In this document: positions 37,424 through 46,493 of the stretch, in pieces
Position numbering within the stretch: position 1 is the first letter of the stretch
Layout: every line of letters starts with the position of its first letter
NCBI RefSeq assembly: GCF_900101755.1
Contig: NZ_FNAE01000012.1
Location: 1-64,000, forward strand
From: Ectopseudomonas alcaliphila
GTDB taxonomy: Bacteria; Pseudomonadota; Gammaproteobacteria; Pseudomonadales; Pseudomonadaceae
Direction of reading: 5' to 3'
DNA: 64,000 bases
Notes under the pieces: model-generated
The model's input: the letters and a program-made list of their open reading frames with translations, nothing else
Told to the model about the DNA's origin: nothing
Database searches by the model: none
Program-made: the position numbers and the translations under genes

Positions 37424-39100
37424 ATGACCATGCTCAAAGACCCGTCGAAGAAGTACCGCCCCTTCACCCAGATCCAGATTCCGGATCGCACCTGGCCGGA
37501 CAAGATCATCGATCAGGCACCGATCTGGCTGTCCACCGACCTGCGCGACGGCAACCAGTCGCTGATCGAGCCGATGGACGCCGAGAAGAAGATGCGCTTC
37601 TTCAAGTGCCTGGTGGCCGTGGGTCTGAAAGAGATCGAAGTGGGTTTCCCGTCCGCCTCGCAGACCGACTTCGACTTCGTCCGTGAGCTGATCGAGGGTG
37701 GCCACATCCCGGACGACGTCACCATCCAGGTGCTGACCCAGGCGCGTGACGACCTCATCGAGCGTACCTTCGAGTCGCTCAAGGGCGCCAAGAAGGCCAT
37801 CGTCCACTACTACAATGCGTGCGCGCCAAGCTTCCGCAAGATCGTCTTCAACCAGGACAAGGCCGGCGTCAAAGCCATCGCCGTGGCCGCCGGCAGCACC
37901 ATCAAGCGCCTGGCCGATGCCGCGCCGGAAACCCAGTGGGGCTTCGAGTACTCGCCGGAAGTGTTCAGCAGCACCGAGATCGACTTCGCCGTCGAGGTGT
38001 GCAACGCGGTGATCGGCGTGTTCCAGCCGACCCCGGCGAACAAGCTGATCCTCAACCTGCCGGCCACCATCGAGTGCGCCACGCCGAACAACTACGCCGA
38101 CCAGATCGAGTGGTTCGGCCGCCACGTCGACCGCCGCGACAGCGTGCTGATCAGCGTGCACACCCACAATGACCGTGGCACTGGCGTAGCGGCTTCCGAG
38201 TTGGCAGTGATGGCCGGCGCGGATCGTGTCGAAGGCTGCCTGTTCGGCAACGGCGAGCGCACCGGCAACGTCTGCCTGGTGACCCTGGCGCTGAACCTCT
38301 ACACCCAGGGCGTCGACCCACAACTGGACTTCTCCGACATCGACGCCGTGCGCAAGGTGGTCGAAGACTGCAACCAGATCCCGGTGCACCCGCGCCACCC
38401 GTATGTCGGCGACCTGGTCCACACCGCCTTCTCCGGCTCGCACCAGGACGCCATCCGCAAGGGCTTCGCCCAGCAGAAGCAAGATGCCCTCTGGGAAGTG
38501 CCGTATCTGCCGATCGACCCGGCCGATATCGGTCGCGACTACGAGGCGGTGATTCGTGTGAATAGCCAGTCCGGCAAGGGCGGCATCGCCTTCCTGCTCG
38601 AGCAGGAGTACGGCATCAGCCTGCCGCGCCGTATGCAGATCGAGTTCAGCCAGGTGGTGCAGCGTGAAACCGACCGCCTCGGCCTGGAAATGACTGCTGC
38701 GCAGATTCATCAGTTGCTCGAAACCGAGTACCTGCAAGCGCGCAGCCCCTACACCCTGAAAGGCCATCGCCTGCAGGAAGAGAATGGCGACAGCAGCGTC
38801 GAGCTGAAGGTCCAGGTAGACGGCCAGGAGCAACACTGGAACGGCTCAGGCAAGGGTCCGCTGGAGGCGCTCGTGTCGAGCTTGCCAGTGTCCGTGGAAA
38901 TCATGGATTACCACGAGCACGCCATCGGTGCGGGGGCCAGCGCCAAAGCAGCCTCTTACATCGAGATCCGTCTGAACGGCCAGCGTCCGCTGCACGGCAT
39001 CGGTATCGACGAGAACATCACCACCGCCAGCTTCCGCGCTCTGTTCAGTGCGCTCAACCGCGCCGTCAAGCAGGCGGAACTGAAGACCGAAGCAGCCTGA
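37424..39100 (+). CDS. leuA: 2-Isopropylmalate synthase LeuA
   Basis: LeuA condenses acetyl-CoA with 2-ketoisovalerate, the first committed step of leucine synthesis. The product is 558 residues, the long form. An AAGGA site sits 8 bp before the ATG at 37424. Catalytic barrel motifs are LSTDLRDGNQSLIEP and the metal-binding HTHNDRGTGVAASELA, with GNGERTGNVCLV after it. A C-terminal LeuA allosteric domain (about 430-555) should give feedback inhibition by leucine. It appears monocistronic, ending in a terminator, and has a leucine-rich leader peptide upstream. Confidence 0.97.
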   Translation: MTMLKDPSKKYRPFTQIQIPDRTWPDKIIDQAPIWLSTDLRDGNQSLIEPMDAEKKMRFFKCLVAVGLKEIEVGFPSASQTDFDFVRELIEGGHIPDDVTIQVLTQARDDLIERTFESLKGAKKAIVHYYNACAPSFRKIVFNQDKAGVKAIAVAAGSTIKRLADAAPETQWGFEYSPEVFSSTEIDFAVEVCNAVIGVFQPTPANKLILNLPATIECATPNNYADQIEWFGRHVDRRDSVLISVHTHNDRGTGVAASELAVMAGADRVEGCLFGNGERTGNVCLVTLALNLYTQGVDPQLDFSDIDAVRKVVEDCNQIPVHPRHPYVGDLVHTAFSGSHQDAIRKGFAQQKQDALWEVPYLPIDPADIGRDYEAVIRVNSQSGKGGIAFLLEQEYGISLPRRMQIEFSQVVQRETDRLGLEMTAAQIHQLLETEYLQARSPYTLKGHRLQEENGDSSVELKVQVDGQEQHWNGSGKGPLEALVSSLPVSVEIMDYHEHAIGAGASAKAASYIEIRLNGQRPLHGIGIDENITTASFRALFSALNRAVKQAELKTEAA

Positions 39101-39120
39101 ACGCGACCACGCTGAAAAGA

Positions 39121-39144
39121 GAACCCCGCCAATCGGCGGGGTTC
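39121..39144. terminator. leuA: Terminator after leuA
   Basis: GAACCCCGCC-AATC-GGCGGGGTTC is a perfect 10-bp stem followed by TTCATTT on the plus strand. It begins 21 bp after the leuA stop. It may also serve the GEVED gene converging from the other side (A-rich GAAAAGAGAA precedes it). Confidence 0.85.
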
Positions 39145-39166
39145 TTCATTTCAGGAAAGGCTCGGA

Positions 39167-40879
39167 TCAGTAGCTGACCACCGGCGAAACCCGTTGGTAG
39201 CGACCGTCAATATAGGCCTTCAGCCAGGAGCGGTAGCGCGTGTTCGCGCTGTACGCATAGTAGCGGTAGCTCAGCTCGTTCTCCGCCAAGCGCTCCAGCA
39301 CGATGCTGCCATTCTGTTCGATCACCCAGGTCAGCATGGTGTGCGTCCCCCCAGTGCGCGTCAGGATTTGGTTGGCATCCACCGTCAGTTGGTAAAGCGG
39401 CAGGTAGGCCTCGGCGGCCCGACCATAGCGCACCACGTTGGAGACACGCTGGTAGTAGCCATTCTCGAAGCGAGTCAGCCATACGCGGTAGCCTTTGGCG
39501 GGGTCGAATCGATAGTGGGTATAGGCCAGCTCGTTCGCGGCATTACGCTCCAGAACGACGTCGCCCTCCTCCTCGATCACCCAGGTCAGGGCGTCACCGA
39601 GGTTGCCGCTACGAGTGATCTGGCGATTGTCACCGATGGTCAGCTGATAGAGGTCCGTGAACCCCGGCGAAAAGTACTCGGCATCTGATACCTGCACCAA
39701 CTCGCCACCAACGGCCTGCTCTATCCAGACCTTGTACGTGCGGCCTTGCTGAAACGGATAGCGCAGTTGCGCAGCACCAGCGGTGGGCTGGCGCAGCACC
39801 TCCACACCATCTTCACGGATCACCCAGTTCAAAGGGACGCCGACAGGGCCATCGTGGCGCAACAGAAAGTCCGCCTCGACCTCCAGGTCGATATAACGAG
39901 AAGGAAAGCCTTCGCGAAAACTGAGCGGAACCGAGATCGCCTCGTCCTTGCCGTTCACACTGGCCTCAGCCCAGACCTGATAGCGCTCGCCATAGGTGAA
40001 GGCGAACTGCAGCGGCACGCCAGCCTGAGCGGGCTGGCGCACGGTCTCTCCGCCCTGGCGAGCAATCACCCAGCTCCCCTGGAAAGCGGCCGATGGACTG
40101 ACGCTGCCCTGATTGGCATCGCGGCTCAGCAGAACACGATCGGTCACGCCGGGCTGATAGGCCACGATATTCGAAGCGACCTTGTAGCCACCGTCGACGT
40201 AGCTTTCCAGCCAGACCCGGTAGCGACTGCCTGAAGCGTTGTTCCAGTATCTGTCACGTAGGTGGCCAGCAGCGTTTCGACCGAGGACACGCTTTCCGTC
40301 CTGCTCGACCACCAAGGTCAGCTTGTCCCCCAGGTCGCCGCTACGGGACACCCAGAAACCGGGCTCCAGAGCAAGGCTGTAGGGAAACGCCGATTGCGCA
40401 GAACCGTCCGGCAGCTTGACCAGGTAGTCCTCGGTCTCACCGTATCCGAAGCTCCCGCAGGGCTGCGCTGCGGCGCCCCAGCGCATCTGCACCCGCATAC
40501 GGGTTGTGCCGGCGACTCCGGAGGGGACCGTGATGGGAGCGGAGACGGCAGTACTTCCCTGGCCGACCAATACCTTCTCGCTCGCCTCGAAACTGCCGTT
40601 CTGGTTGAAGTCGATCCAGGCACCCCAGTTCTCAACGTACTGGGCGTTACGGAAGCCTGGACGAAGTTCGAGACGGTCACCTTGGCCCGTCAGCTGGAAG
40701 GGCGTTTTGCCGGTGGCATTCAGGTAGCCTCCATCGCTACCGGTGCTCTGGGTCGCGCCATTGACGCTGACTCCGGCGATCCATTCACTGCCACTATTAC
40801 CCCGACTGTCGCAGTACGTGGCGGCCATCACCGGGCTCATCGCCAGGCAGGTGCCCAGCGCCATGAGTGTCTTGTGCAT
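39167..40879 (-). CDS. Secreted GEVED-domain protein with five C-terminal repeats
   Basis: A 570-residue exported protein with a good ribosome binding site (AAGGAG). Signal peptide residues 1-20 (MHKTLMALGTCLAMSPVMAA). A GEVED domain spans about 21-158, recognised by WGAWIDFNQNGSFEASEKV and GYGETEDYLV at 145-154. From about 165 to the end are five tandem repeats of about 80 residues. The YxVW-type motif recurs with tryptophans at 223, 303, 385, 467 and 552, and WVI plus a downstream VS or AS turn recur in most copies. The repeats diverge from each other. I do not recognise the repeat family. Role unknown, perhaps surface binding. Confidence 0.85.
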   Translation of the reverse strand: MHKTLMALGTCLAMSPVMAATYCDSRGNSGSEWIAGVSVNGATQSTGSDGGYLNATGKTPFQLTGQGDRLELRPGFRNAQYVENWGAWIDFNQNGSFEASEKVLVGQGSTAVSAPITVPSGVAGTTRMRVQMRWGAAAQPCGSFGYGETEDYLVKLPDGSAQSAFPYSLALEPGFWVSRSGDLGDKLTLVVEQDGKRVLGRNAAGHLRDRYWNNASGSRYRVWLESYVDGGYKVASNIVAYQPGVTDRVLLSRDANQGSVSPSAAFQGSWVIARQGGETVRQPAQAGVPLQFAFTYGERYQVWAEASVNGKDEAISVPLSFREGFPSRYIDLEVEADFLLRHDGPVGVPLNWVIREDGVEVLRQPTAGAAQLRYPFQQGRTYKVWIEQAVGGELVQVSDAEYFSPGFTDLYQLTIGDNRQITRSGNLGDALTWVIEEEGDVVLERNAANELAYTHYRFDPAKGYRVWLTRFENGYYQRVSNVVRYGRAAEAYLPLYQLTVDANQILTRTGGTHTMLTWVIEQNGSIVLERLAENELSYRYYAYSANTRYRSWLKAYIDGRYQRVSPVVSY

Positions 40880-41003
40880 TGCTTTCGCTCCTTGCGTTCA
40901 TGTTGGGCAGGGAGCGACAACAACCACCAGGACCAAGCCTGTGCCCACTTCTATCGACGCATCCCTGCGTCGCTAATGCTAGAAGCAAAGCAAGCGGCCG
41001 TCC

Positions 41004-41023
41004 GTAATTTATTAACGAATTAC
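41004..41023. promoter_or_regulatory. AT-rich inverted repeat upstream of the GEVED gene
   Basis: GTAATT and AATTAC, 8 bp apart, form a symmetric 20-bp site 125-144 bp upstream of the GEVED start, within an AT-rich patch that contrasts with the flanking DNA. It may be an operator or promoter part. The rest of 40880-41132 shows no gene. Confidence 0.3.
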
Positions 41024-41132
41024 CTTCACCCGGTATCTAACCCGCTGCCATTGGCCTTGGGGGCACTCGAGATACTGCGACTTGAACCTATTAGAACCGG
41101 ATAACCCAAAGAACGCGCAGGGTACCGATTGC

Positions 41133-41594
41133 TCAGAAATCAAGAATCATCAGCACCGCAAACATCAGCGCGGCCAGGCCGATGGTGAACATCAGACCGA
41201 TACCCGCCGCCCGCCAGTTGGAGAGGTAGGCGCCACCGGCCTCGGCATGCTGCTTGAGATCGGTCTCCATCAGGTTCTTGGCCAGCATGATCATCGCCAT
41301 CAACTGCGCGATGGCGAAAGGCAAAGCGGGCACCTCCTCCGGCAACACGAAAGCCAGGACCAAGGTGACGATCAGAAGCACGACGGAAATGCCCCAGACC
41401 ATCGCCACTCGATCTGCCCTGCCGAGCAATTGCAGGTTATGCGCCAGCAGCCAGGCGCCAGCCAGCGGCGTGCCGATGAAGGTCGCCAGGCCAACGCCCG
41501 CAACGCTGTAGAGCGGCGACTGATTGGTGGTGGCCTGTTGCAGGTCGGCCTGCGGAGGCTGGAAGGGATTGCTCTGCTGTACGTCCATGTTCAT
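41133..41594 (-). CDS. Four-helix membrane protein of unknown function
   Basis: The ATG at 41594 has an AGGA site 5 bp away and gives 153 residues. The first 27 residues are Gln/Pro-rich and soluble (MNMDVQQSNPFQPPQADLQQ). Four hydrophobic helices follow, the last at the C-terminus (FTIGLAALMFAVLMILDF). The proline- and glutamine-rich cytosolic tail followed by helices is seen in small DUF-type integral proteins of Pseudomonas, but I cannot name the family. Its start is 11 bp after the stop of the omega-amidase gene on the same strand, so it is probably the last gene of that operon. Confidence 0.75.
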   Translation of the reverse strand: MNMDVQQSNPFQPPQADLQQATTNQSPLYSVAGVGLATFIGTPLAGAWLLAHNLQLLGRADRVAMVWGISVVLLIVTLVLAFVLPEEVPALPFAIAQLMAMIMLAKNLMETDLKQHAEAGGAYLSNWRAAGIGLMFTIGLAALMFAVLMILDF

Positions 41595-41605
41595 GTAGTT
41601 CCTGA

Positions 41606-42388
41606 TCAGTTCAAGGTGAAGGCATCGGCGTCCAGGTGTGCGGGGAAACGCTCGCGGTAGGCAGCCAGTGCCTCGCTCGACAACCGGGCGCGGAACACGC
41701 CATCTTTGCCGTCTGCAGCCAGCAGCGCATCGCCCTGAAAATCCAGCACCTGGGAGTCGCCAGTATACCCATGGCCCTTGCCGTCCTCGCCGACGCGGTT
41801 CACAGCCGCGACATAGCACAGGTTCTCGATCGCTCGCGCCGGCAGCAGGCGGTTCCAGTGCTGGCGACGCGCGCCCGGCCAATTGGCGGTATACAGCAAA
41901 AGATCGGTGCCACCCGCGTCACGGCTCCATACCGGGAAGCGCAGGTCGTAGCAGATCAGCGGGCGCACGCGCCAGCCCTTGAGCTCCAGCACCACCTGCT
42001 GATCGCCAGCGCTGTAATGCTTGTGCTCGCCGGCCATGCGGAACAGATGGCGTTTGTCGTAATACGCCAAAGAGCCATCCGGGCGCGCCCAGAGCAGGCG
42101 ATTGCGGTAGCTGCCGTCAGCGACCTGAATGATCAGGCTGCCGCAGATCACCGCATCGATACGCTGTGCCTGCTCGCGCAGCCAGACGCTGCTGGGACCA
42201 TCCTCGGGCTCGGCCAGCTCGGCCGACTCCATGGAAAACCCGGTGGTGAACATCTCCGGCAGGATCACCAGATCGGCGCCACGGGCCTGCTCCAGCAGTG
42301 CCTGAAAGTGTTCACGGTTGGCCGCCGGATCATGCCAGGCCAGGGTGGTCTGGATCAGCGCCAGTTCAAGATCGGGTTTGTTGCTCAT
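41606..42388 (-). CDS. Omega-amidase of the nitrilase family (YafV-like)
   Basis: A 260-residue carbon-nitrogen hydrolase. The nitrilase triad is readable: Glu in LVILPEMFTTGFSM, Lys in YYDKRHLFRM and the nucleophile Cys in RPLICYDLRFPVWSRD. These features match YafV/NIT2-type omega-amidases, which hydrolyse 2-oxoglutaramate or 2-oxosuccinamate. The gene is preceded, 73 bp upstream on the same strand, by a methionine/glutamine-type aminotransferase gene; the pair forms the glutamine transaminase-omega-amidase pathway, in which the amidase removes the transaminase product and drives it forward. A REP element lies between the two genes. Confidence 0.9.
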   Translation of the reverse strand: MSNKPDLELALIQTTLAWHDPAANREHFQALLEQARGADLVILPEMFTTGFSMESAELAEPEDGPSSVWLREQAQRIDAVICGSLIIQVADGSYRNRLLWARPDGSLAYYDKRHLFRMAGEHKHYSAGDQQVVLELKGWRVRPLICYDLRFPVWSRDAGGTDLLLYTANWPGARRQHWNRLLPARAIENLCYVAAVNRVGEDGKGHGYTGDSQVLDFQGDALLAADGKDGVFRARLSSEALAAYRERFPAHLDADAFTLN

Positions 42389-42404
42389 CGGGGCACCTCG
42401 TTCG

Positions 42405-42460
42405 CCGTAGGGCGGGTGAAACCCGCCAACTCCTTACAGGCGGGTTACACCCGCCCTACC
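42405..42460. repeat. REP-like inverted repeat between the amidase and aminotransferase genes
   Basis: GTAGGGCGGGTGAAACCCGCC is mirrored by GGCGGGTTACACCCGCCCTAC, 11 bp apart, with one or two mismatches. This is a third class of Pseudomonas dispersed palindrome, unlike those at 31239 and 34821. It fills nearly the whole 73-bp spacer and may weaken read-through. Confidence 0.8.
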
Positions 42461-42461
42461 C

Positions 42462-43610
42462 TCACACCGCGCATAGTTTCTCGGCAGCCTGGCGCAGGGT
42501 TTCCTCACGTTTGGCGAAGCAGAAGCGCACCAGGCGCATGTCCTTGGGCGCCGACTGATAGAACACCGACACCGGAATCGCCGCCACGCCGTGCTCACGG
42601 GTCAGCCATTCGGCCATGGCCACGTCGTCCAGATCCGGGCGAATGGCCGAGTAATCGGCCAGCTGGAAGTAAGTGCCAGGCGCGCGGGTGAGGGTGAAAC
42701 GCGACCCCGTCAGCAGATCGCAGAACAGGTCACGCTTGGCCTGGTAAAAAGCTGGCAGCTCTTCGACATGCTCGGGGTGCGCGGCCATGAAATCGGCCAG
42801 ACCGAACTGCAGGGGCGTCACGCCGCAGAAATTGACGTACTGGTGAATCTTGCGCAGTTCGGCGGAAAGTAGAGGCGGCGCCACCACGTAGCCAGTCTTC
42901 CAGCCGGTGACGTGGTAGGTCTTGCCGAAGGAGCTGACCACGAACGCCCGCTGATACAGCTCCTCGTGCGCCAGCACGCTGGCATGGCGTTGGCCGTCGA
43001 AGATCAGGTGCTCGTAGACCTCGTCGCTGATCACGTGGATATCACGGCCACGAATCAGCTCGGCCAGCTTGTCCAGGTCTGCACGAGTCAGCAGCGCACC
43101 GCTGGGGTTGTGCGGCGAATTGAGGAAGATCAGTCGGGTACGCGGCGTGATCGCATCGGCAAGACGCTGCCAGTCCACAGTGAAATCCGGCAATGCCAAC
43201 GGCACATGCACGCAACGGCCGCCGGCCAGTTCCACCGAGGGCTCGTAACTGTCATAGCAGGGGTCGAGCACGATGGCTTCGTCGCCGGCATGGATCAATG
43301 CCTGCACCGCGCAGAAGATCGCTTCGGTGGCACCGGGGGTGATGGTGATCTCGCTGTCGGCATCGCGCTGCGCGCCGTAGCTGCGGGCTATCTTGGCCGC
43401 AACCTGCTGGCGCAGGCTCGGCAGTCCGGTCATCGGCGAATACTGGTTGCGCCCTTCCATGAGGTGGCGCGCCACTGCTTCGCGCAGTGCCTGCGGCCCG
43501 TCGAAATCGGGGAAGCCCTGGGACAGATTGATCGCGCCAGTCTCCAGCGCGAGCTGGGACATCCGCGTGAAGATGGTGGTGCCGACGTTGGGCAGTTTGC
43601 TGACGAGCAT
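42462..43610 (-). CDS. PLP-dependent aminotransferase (YbdL-like)
   Basis: A 382-residue fold-type I aminotransferase of the class I/II family. The PLP lysine is in VVSSFGKTYHVTGWKTGY, with LNSPHNPSGALLT and the arginine of FCFAKREETL also in place. The best family match is YbdL/glutamine transaminase K-like methionine aminotransferase, which transaminates methionine or its keto acid with glutamine as donor. The neighbouring omega-amidase gene supports this. It is the first gene of the unit, 142 bp from der. Confidence 0.9.
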   Translation of the reverse strand: MLVSKLPNVGTTIFTRMSQLALETGAINLSQGFPDFDGPQALREAVARHLMEGRNQYSPMTGLPSLRQQVAAKIARSYGAQRDADSEITITPGATEAIFCAVQALIHAGDEAIVLDPCYDSYEPSVELAGGRCVHVPLALPDFTVDWQRLADAITPRTRLIFLNSPHNPSGALLTRADLDKLAELIRGRDIHVISDEVYEHLIFDGQRHASVLAHEELYQRAFVVSSFGKTYHVTGWKTGYVVAPPLLSAELRKIHQYVNFCGVTPLQFGLADFMAAHPEHVEELPAFYQAKRDLFCDLLTGSRFTLTRAPGTYFQLADYSAIRPDLDDVAMAEWLTREHGVAAIPVSVFYQSAPKDMRLVRFCFAKREETLRQAAEKLCAV

Positions 43611-43752
43611 CGCGACTTCCTACGAAGAACTAGGCAAGCCGCGAGGATAGCCGAAGGGCGCCATAGGCGGCACCCGCAATGCTTATGAAAAAGAGCTGGA
43701 AGCTTATGCCGTGCACGCCGAGCGATCCCCGGCGTGCACGCTTCTGCGGAGC

Positions 43753-45228
43753 TTACTTGCGCTTGTCCTTGCGCTTCTTCTCGGCCTTCTTGTGGTGGCT
43801 CATCAGACGGCGCTTCTTGTTCACCTGGCGATCGGTAAGCTTGTTCTTGTTGCCCTCGTAGGGGTTCTCGCCGCCCTTGTACTCGATGCGAATCGGCGTA
43901 CCGACCAGTTTGAGCACACGGCGGAAGGTGTTTTCCAGGTAGCGGGAGTAGGCACGTGGTACGGCATCGACCTGGTTACCGTGGATCACGATCAGCGGCG
44001 GGTTGGCGCCCCCCAGGTGGGCATAGCGCAGCTTGATGCGGCGACCATTGACCAGAGGCGGCGCATGGTCGCTGACGGCATCTTCGAGAATCTGCGTCAG
44101 GCGGCTGGTCGGCCAACGGGTGATGGCCGACTTGAACGAGGCCTGCACCGACTTGTACAGATGACCGACGCCAGTGCCGTGCAAGGCGGAGATGAAGTGG
44201 ATATCGGCGAAGTCGACGAAGAACAGCCGGCGCTCCAGCTCAGTCTTTACGTAATCCTTCTGGCCCTGATCCATGCCGTCCCACTTGTTCAGGGCGATGA
44301 CCAGGGCGCGGCCGCTTTCCAACACGAAGCCAAGCAGGTTGAGGTCGTGGTCGACCACGCCTTCGCGGGCGTCCATGACGAACACCACGACGTTGGAGTC
44401 CTGAATGGCCTGCAGCGTCTTGACCACCGAGAACTTTTCCACCGCCTCGAAGATCTTGCCGCGGCGGCGCACACCAGCGGTGTCGATCAGGGTGTACTTC
44501 TCGTCGTCCCGCTCGAACGGGATGTAGATGCTGTCGCGGGTGGTACCGGCCTGGTCATAGACGATCACCCGCTCTTCACCGAGCATGCGGTTGACCAGGG
44601 TCGACTTGCCAACGTTGGGGCGACCGATGATGGCGAGCTTGATGCCATCCTTCTCACTCGGGCCGGGAATGCGCTTGGCTTCCTGGCCTTCCAGCACCTC
44701 TTCCTCTTCGGCGCCCTCCTCCGGCTCGCCGGCGTCCTTGGGGAAAGCACCGAGCACCACTTCGAGCATCTGGGTGATGCCACGGCCATGGGCACCGGCA
44801 ATCGCCAGCGGCTCGCCCAGGCCCATGGGGCTGAACTCGGCGCGGGCCAGGTCGACGTCGAGGTTGTCGACCTTGTTCACCACCAGGAAGCTCTGCTTGT
44901 TACGACGGCGCAGGTGCTCGCCGATCATCTGGTCGGAAGCGGTCATGCCGGCGCGGGCGTCCACCAGGAACAGCACGGCATCGGCTTCTTCAATGGCCTG
45001 CAGCGACTGCTCAGCCATCTTGGCGTCGATACCCTCTTCGTCACCGGAGATACCACCGGTGTCGATCACGATATAGGTGCGCCCCTGCCACTTCGCCTCG
45101 CCATACTGGCGGTCGCGGGTAAGACCGGACAGGTCGCCGACGATGGCGTCGCGGCTGCGGGTCAGGCGGTTGAAGAGTGTGGACTTGCCGACGTTCGGCC
45201 GGCCCACCAGGGCAATTACGGGAACCAT
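43753..45228 (-). CDS. der: Ribosome-associated GTPase Der (EngA)
   Basis: Der is an essential double-GTPase for 50S assembly. The start at 45228 (MVPVIALVGRPNVGKST) gives 491 residues, the family length; the frame open to 45312 has no matching sequence upstream. Two G domains each show GRPNVGKST, with DTGGI and DTAGV for the G3 motifs and NKVD and NKWD for G4. The C-terminal KH-like domain and a Lys/Arg-rich tail follow. It is separated from bamB by 113 bp with a terminator. Confidence 0.98.
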   Translation of the reverse strand: MVPVIALVGRPNVGKSTLFNRLTRSRDAIVGDLSGLTRDRQYGEAKWQGRTYIVIDTGGISGDEEGIDAKMAEQSLQAIEEADAVLFLVDARAGMTASDQMIGEHLRRRNKQSFLVVNKVDNLDVDLARAEFSPMGLGEPLAIAGAHGRGITQMLEVVLGAFPKDAGEPEEGAEEEEVLEGQEAKRIPGPSEKDGIKLAIIGRPNVGKSTLVNRMLGEERVIVYDQAGTTRDSIYIPFERDDEKYTLIDTAGVRRRGKIFEAVEKFSVVKTLQAIQDSNVVVFVMDAREGVVDHDLNLLGFVLESGRALVIALNKWDGMDQGQKDYVKTELERRLFFVDFADIHFISALHGTGVGHLYKSVQASFKSAITRWPTSRLTQILEDAVSDHAPPLVNGRRIKLRYAHLGGANPPLIVIHGNQVDAVPRAYSRYLENTFRRVLKLVGTPIRIEYKGGENPYEGNKNKLTDRQVNKKRRLMSHHKKAEKKRKDKRK

Positions 45229-45264
45229 CAGGCTCTCCACTTGAGTTAATTCAGAAAATGCAAA

Positions 45265-45286
45265 GGCCGCTGCAGGGGCAGCGGCC
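45265..45286 (-). terminator. bamB: Terminator after bamB
   Basis: GGCCGCTGC-AGGG-GCAGCGGCC is a 9-bp perfect stem, followed on the minus strand by TTTGCATTTTCTG. It lies between bamB and der and ends the ndk-to-bamB unit. Confidence 0.75.
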
Positions 45287-45341
45287 GGAATCTGTTGCGC
45301 TGCGGCATCCAAGACTCAGGTCTGGATGCAGCATAGTCGGT

Positions 45342-46493
45342 TCATTTGATGGTCAATGCCACCAACTTGCCGCTGTTACCGTAGACGTACAGCCAATCCC
45401 CGATCACCAACGGCTGGGCACGCAGGCCATCGCTGTCGATACGGGTACGACCGACGAAACGACCATCGACTTGACTCAACAGATGCAGATAGCCTTCCAC
45501 ATCGCCAACGGCCACGTAGCTGGAGAACACCTGCGGTGCCGACAGCTGACGACGCGCCAGGGAGTCGTTGCTCCACAGCGCCGAAGCGCTGCGCTCGTCG
45601 ATACCTTCGACGGTGCCGCTGGCATGGCTGACGTATACGTTACCGAAGCCCTGAGCGACGCCTACCGAACTCGAGGCCTCGCGTTGCCACAGCACGCGAC
45701 CGGACTCCAGATCCATGGCAGCGACACGGCCCTGATAGCTCACCGCGTAGACGGTGCCGCCGGACAACAGCAGGCCGCCATCAATATCCACTACACGCTC
45801 CAGTTCGGAACGCCCCTGCGGTACGGCAACGCGCTGTTCCCAGACCGGCAGGCCGCGCTGGGCGTCGACCGCGACCACCTTGCCGCTGGACAGGCCAGCG
45901 ACCACCAGACGGTTGGTCACCAGCGGAGCGCCAGTGCCGCGCAGGGTCAGTACGGCCGGGGTGTTCTCGACGATCCAGCGCTGGCTACCGGTGCTGGCTT
46001 CGAAGGCGATCAAGCGATCGTCCTGGGTCTGCACCACGACGATATCGCCGTTGGTCGCTGGCGCAGCCAGCACTTCGCTGGTCACGCGCGAACGCCACTG
46101 TTCTTCGCCGTCGCTGGAGTCGAGTGCGATCACTTCGCCCTTGAGCGTACCCAGCAGCACCTGGCCGTAGCCGACGCCAATGGCGCCGGAAACCGGAATA
46201 TCGAGTTTCTTGCGCCAGATGACCTTGCCGCTGGTGCGGTCCATGGCCATGACCAGACCTTCAACGTCGGCGGCGTAGATCACCTCGCCATCGATGGCCG
46301 GCACCAGCATGTTGAAGGTATCGCCCTGGCCATCACCAACGGAGCGGCTCCACTCGGTACGCAGCTCGACTTCGACGTCGAACTTGGTCAGTTCAGCGGG
46401 CGGCAGTTCCTTCTTGCTATTGCTGCTGCAACCCACGGCCAGAACGGCCAGAGCCAGCAGTGCGGCATTCTTCCAACGCATCACGTCACGCAT
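45342..46493 (-). CDS. bamB: Outer-membrane assembly lipoprotein BamB
   Basis: BamB is part of the Bam complex that folds barrel proteins in the outer membrane. The 383-residue product has a lipobox (AVLAVGC, Cys22) and eight-bladed PQQ-type beta-propeller repeats (recurring patterns such as TSGKVIWRKKLD, SSDGEEQWRSRV and ESGRVLWQREA). The start is uncertain: ATG at 46493 overlaps yfgM by 8 bp, while an in-frame GTG at 46484 or ATG at 46481 gives a shorter leader. It is the last gene of the hisS-yfgM-bamB unit. Confidence 0.95.
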   Translation of the reverse strand: MRDVMRWKNAALLALAVLAVGCSSNSKKELPPAELTKFDVEVELRTEWSRSVGDGQGDTFNMLVPAIDGEVIYAADVEGLVMAMDRTSGKVIWRKKLDIPVSGAIGVGYGQVLLGTLKGEVIALDSSDGEEQWRSRVTSEVLAAPATNGDIVVVQTQDDRLIAFEASTGSQRWIVENTPAVLTLRGTGAPLVTNRLVVAGLSSGKVVAVDAQRGLPVWEQRVAVPQGRSELERVVDIDGGLLLSGGTVYAVSYQGRVAAMDLESGRVLWQREASSSVGVAQGFGNVYVSHASGTVEGIDERSASALWSNDSLARRQLSAPQVFSSYVAVGDVEGYLHLLSQVDGRFVGRTRIDSDGLRAQPLVIGDWLYVYGNSGKLVALTIK

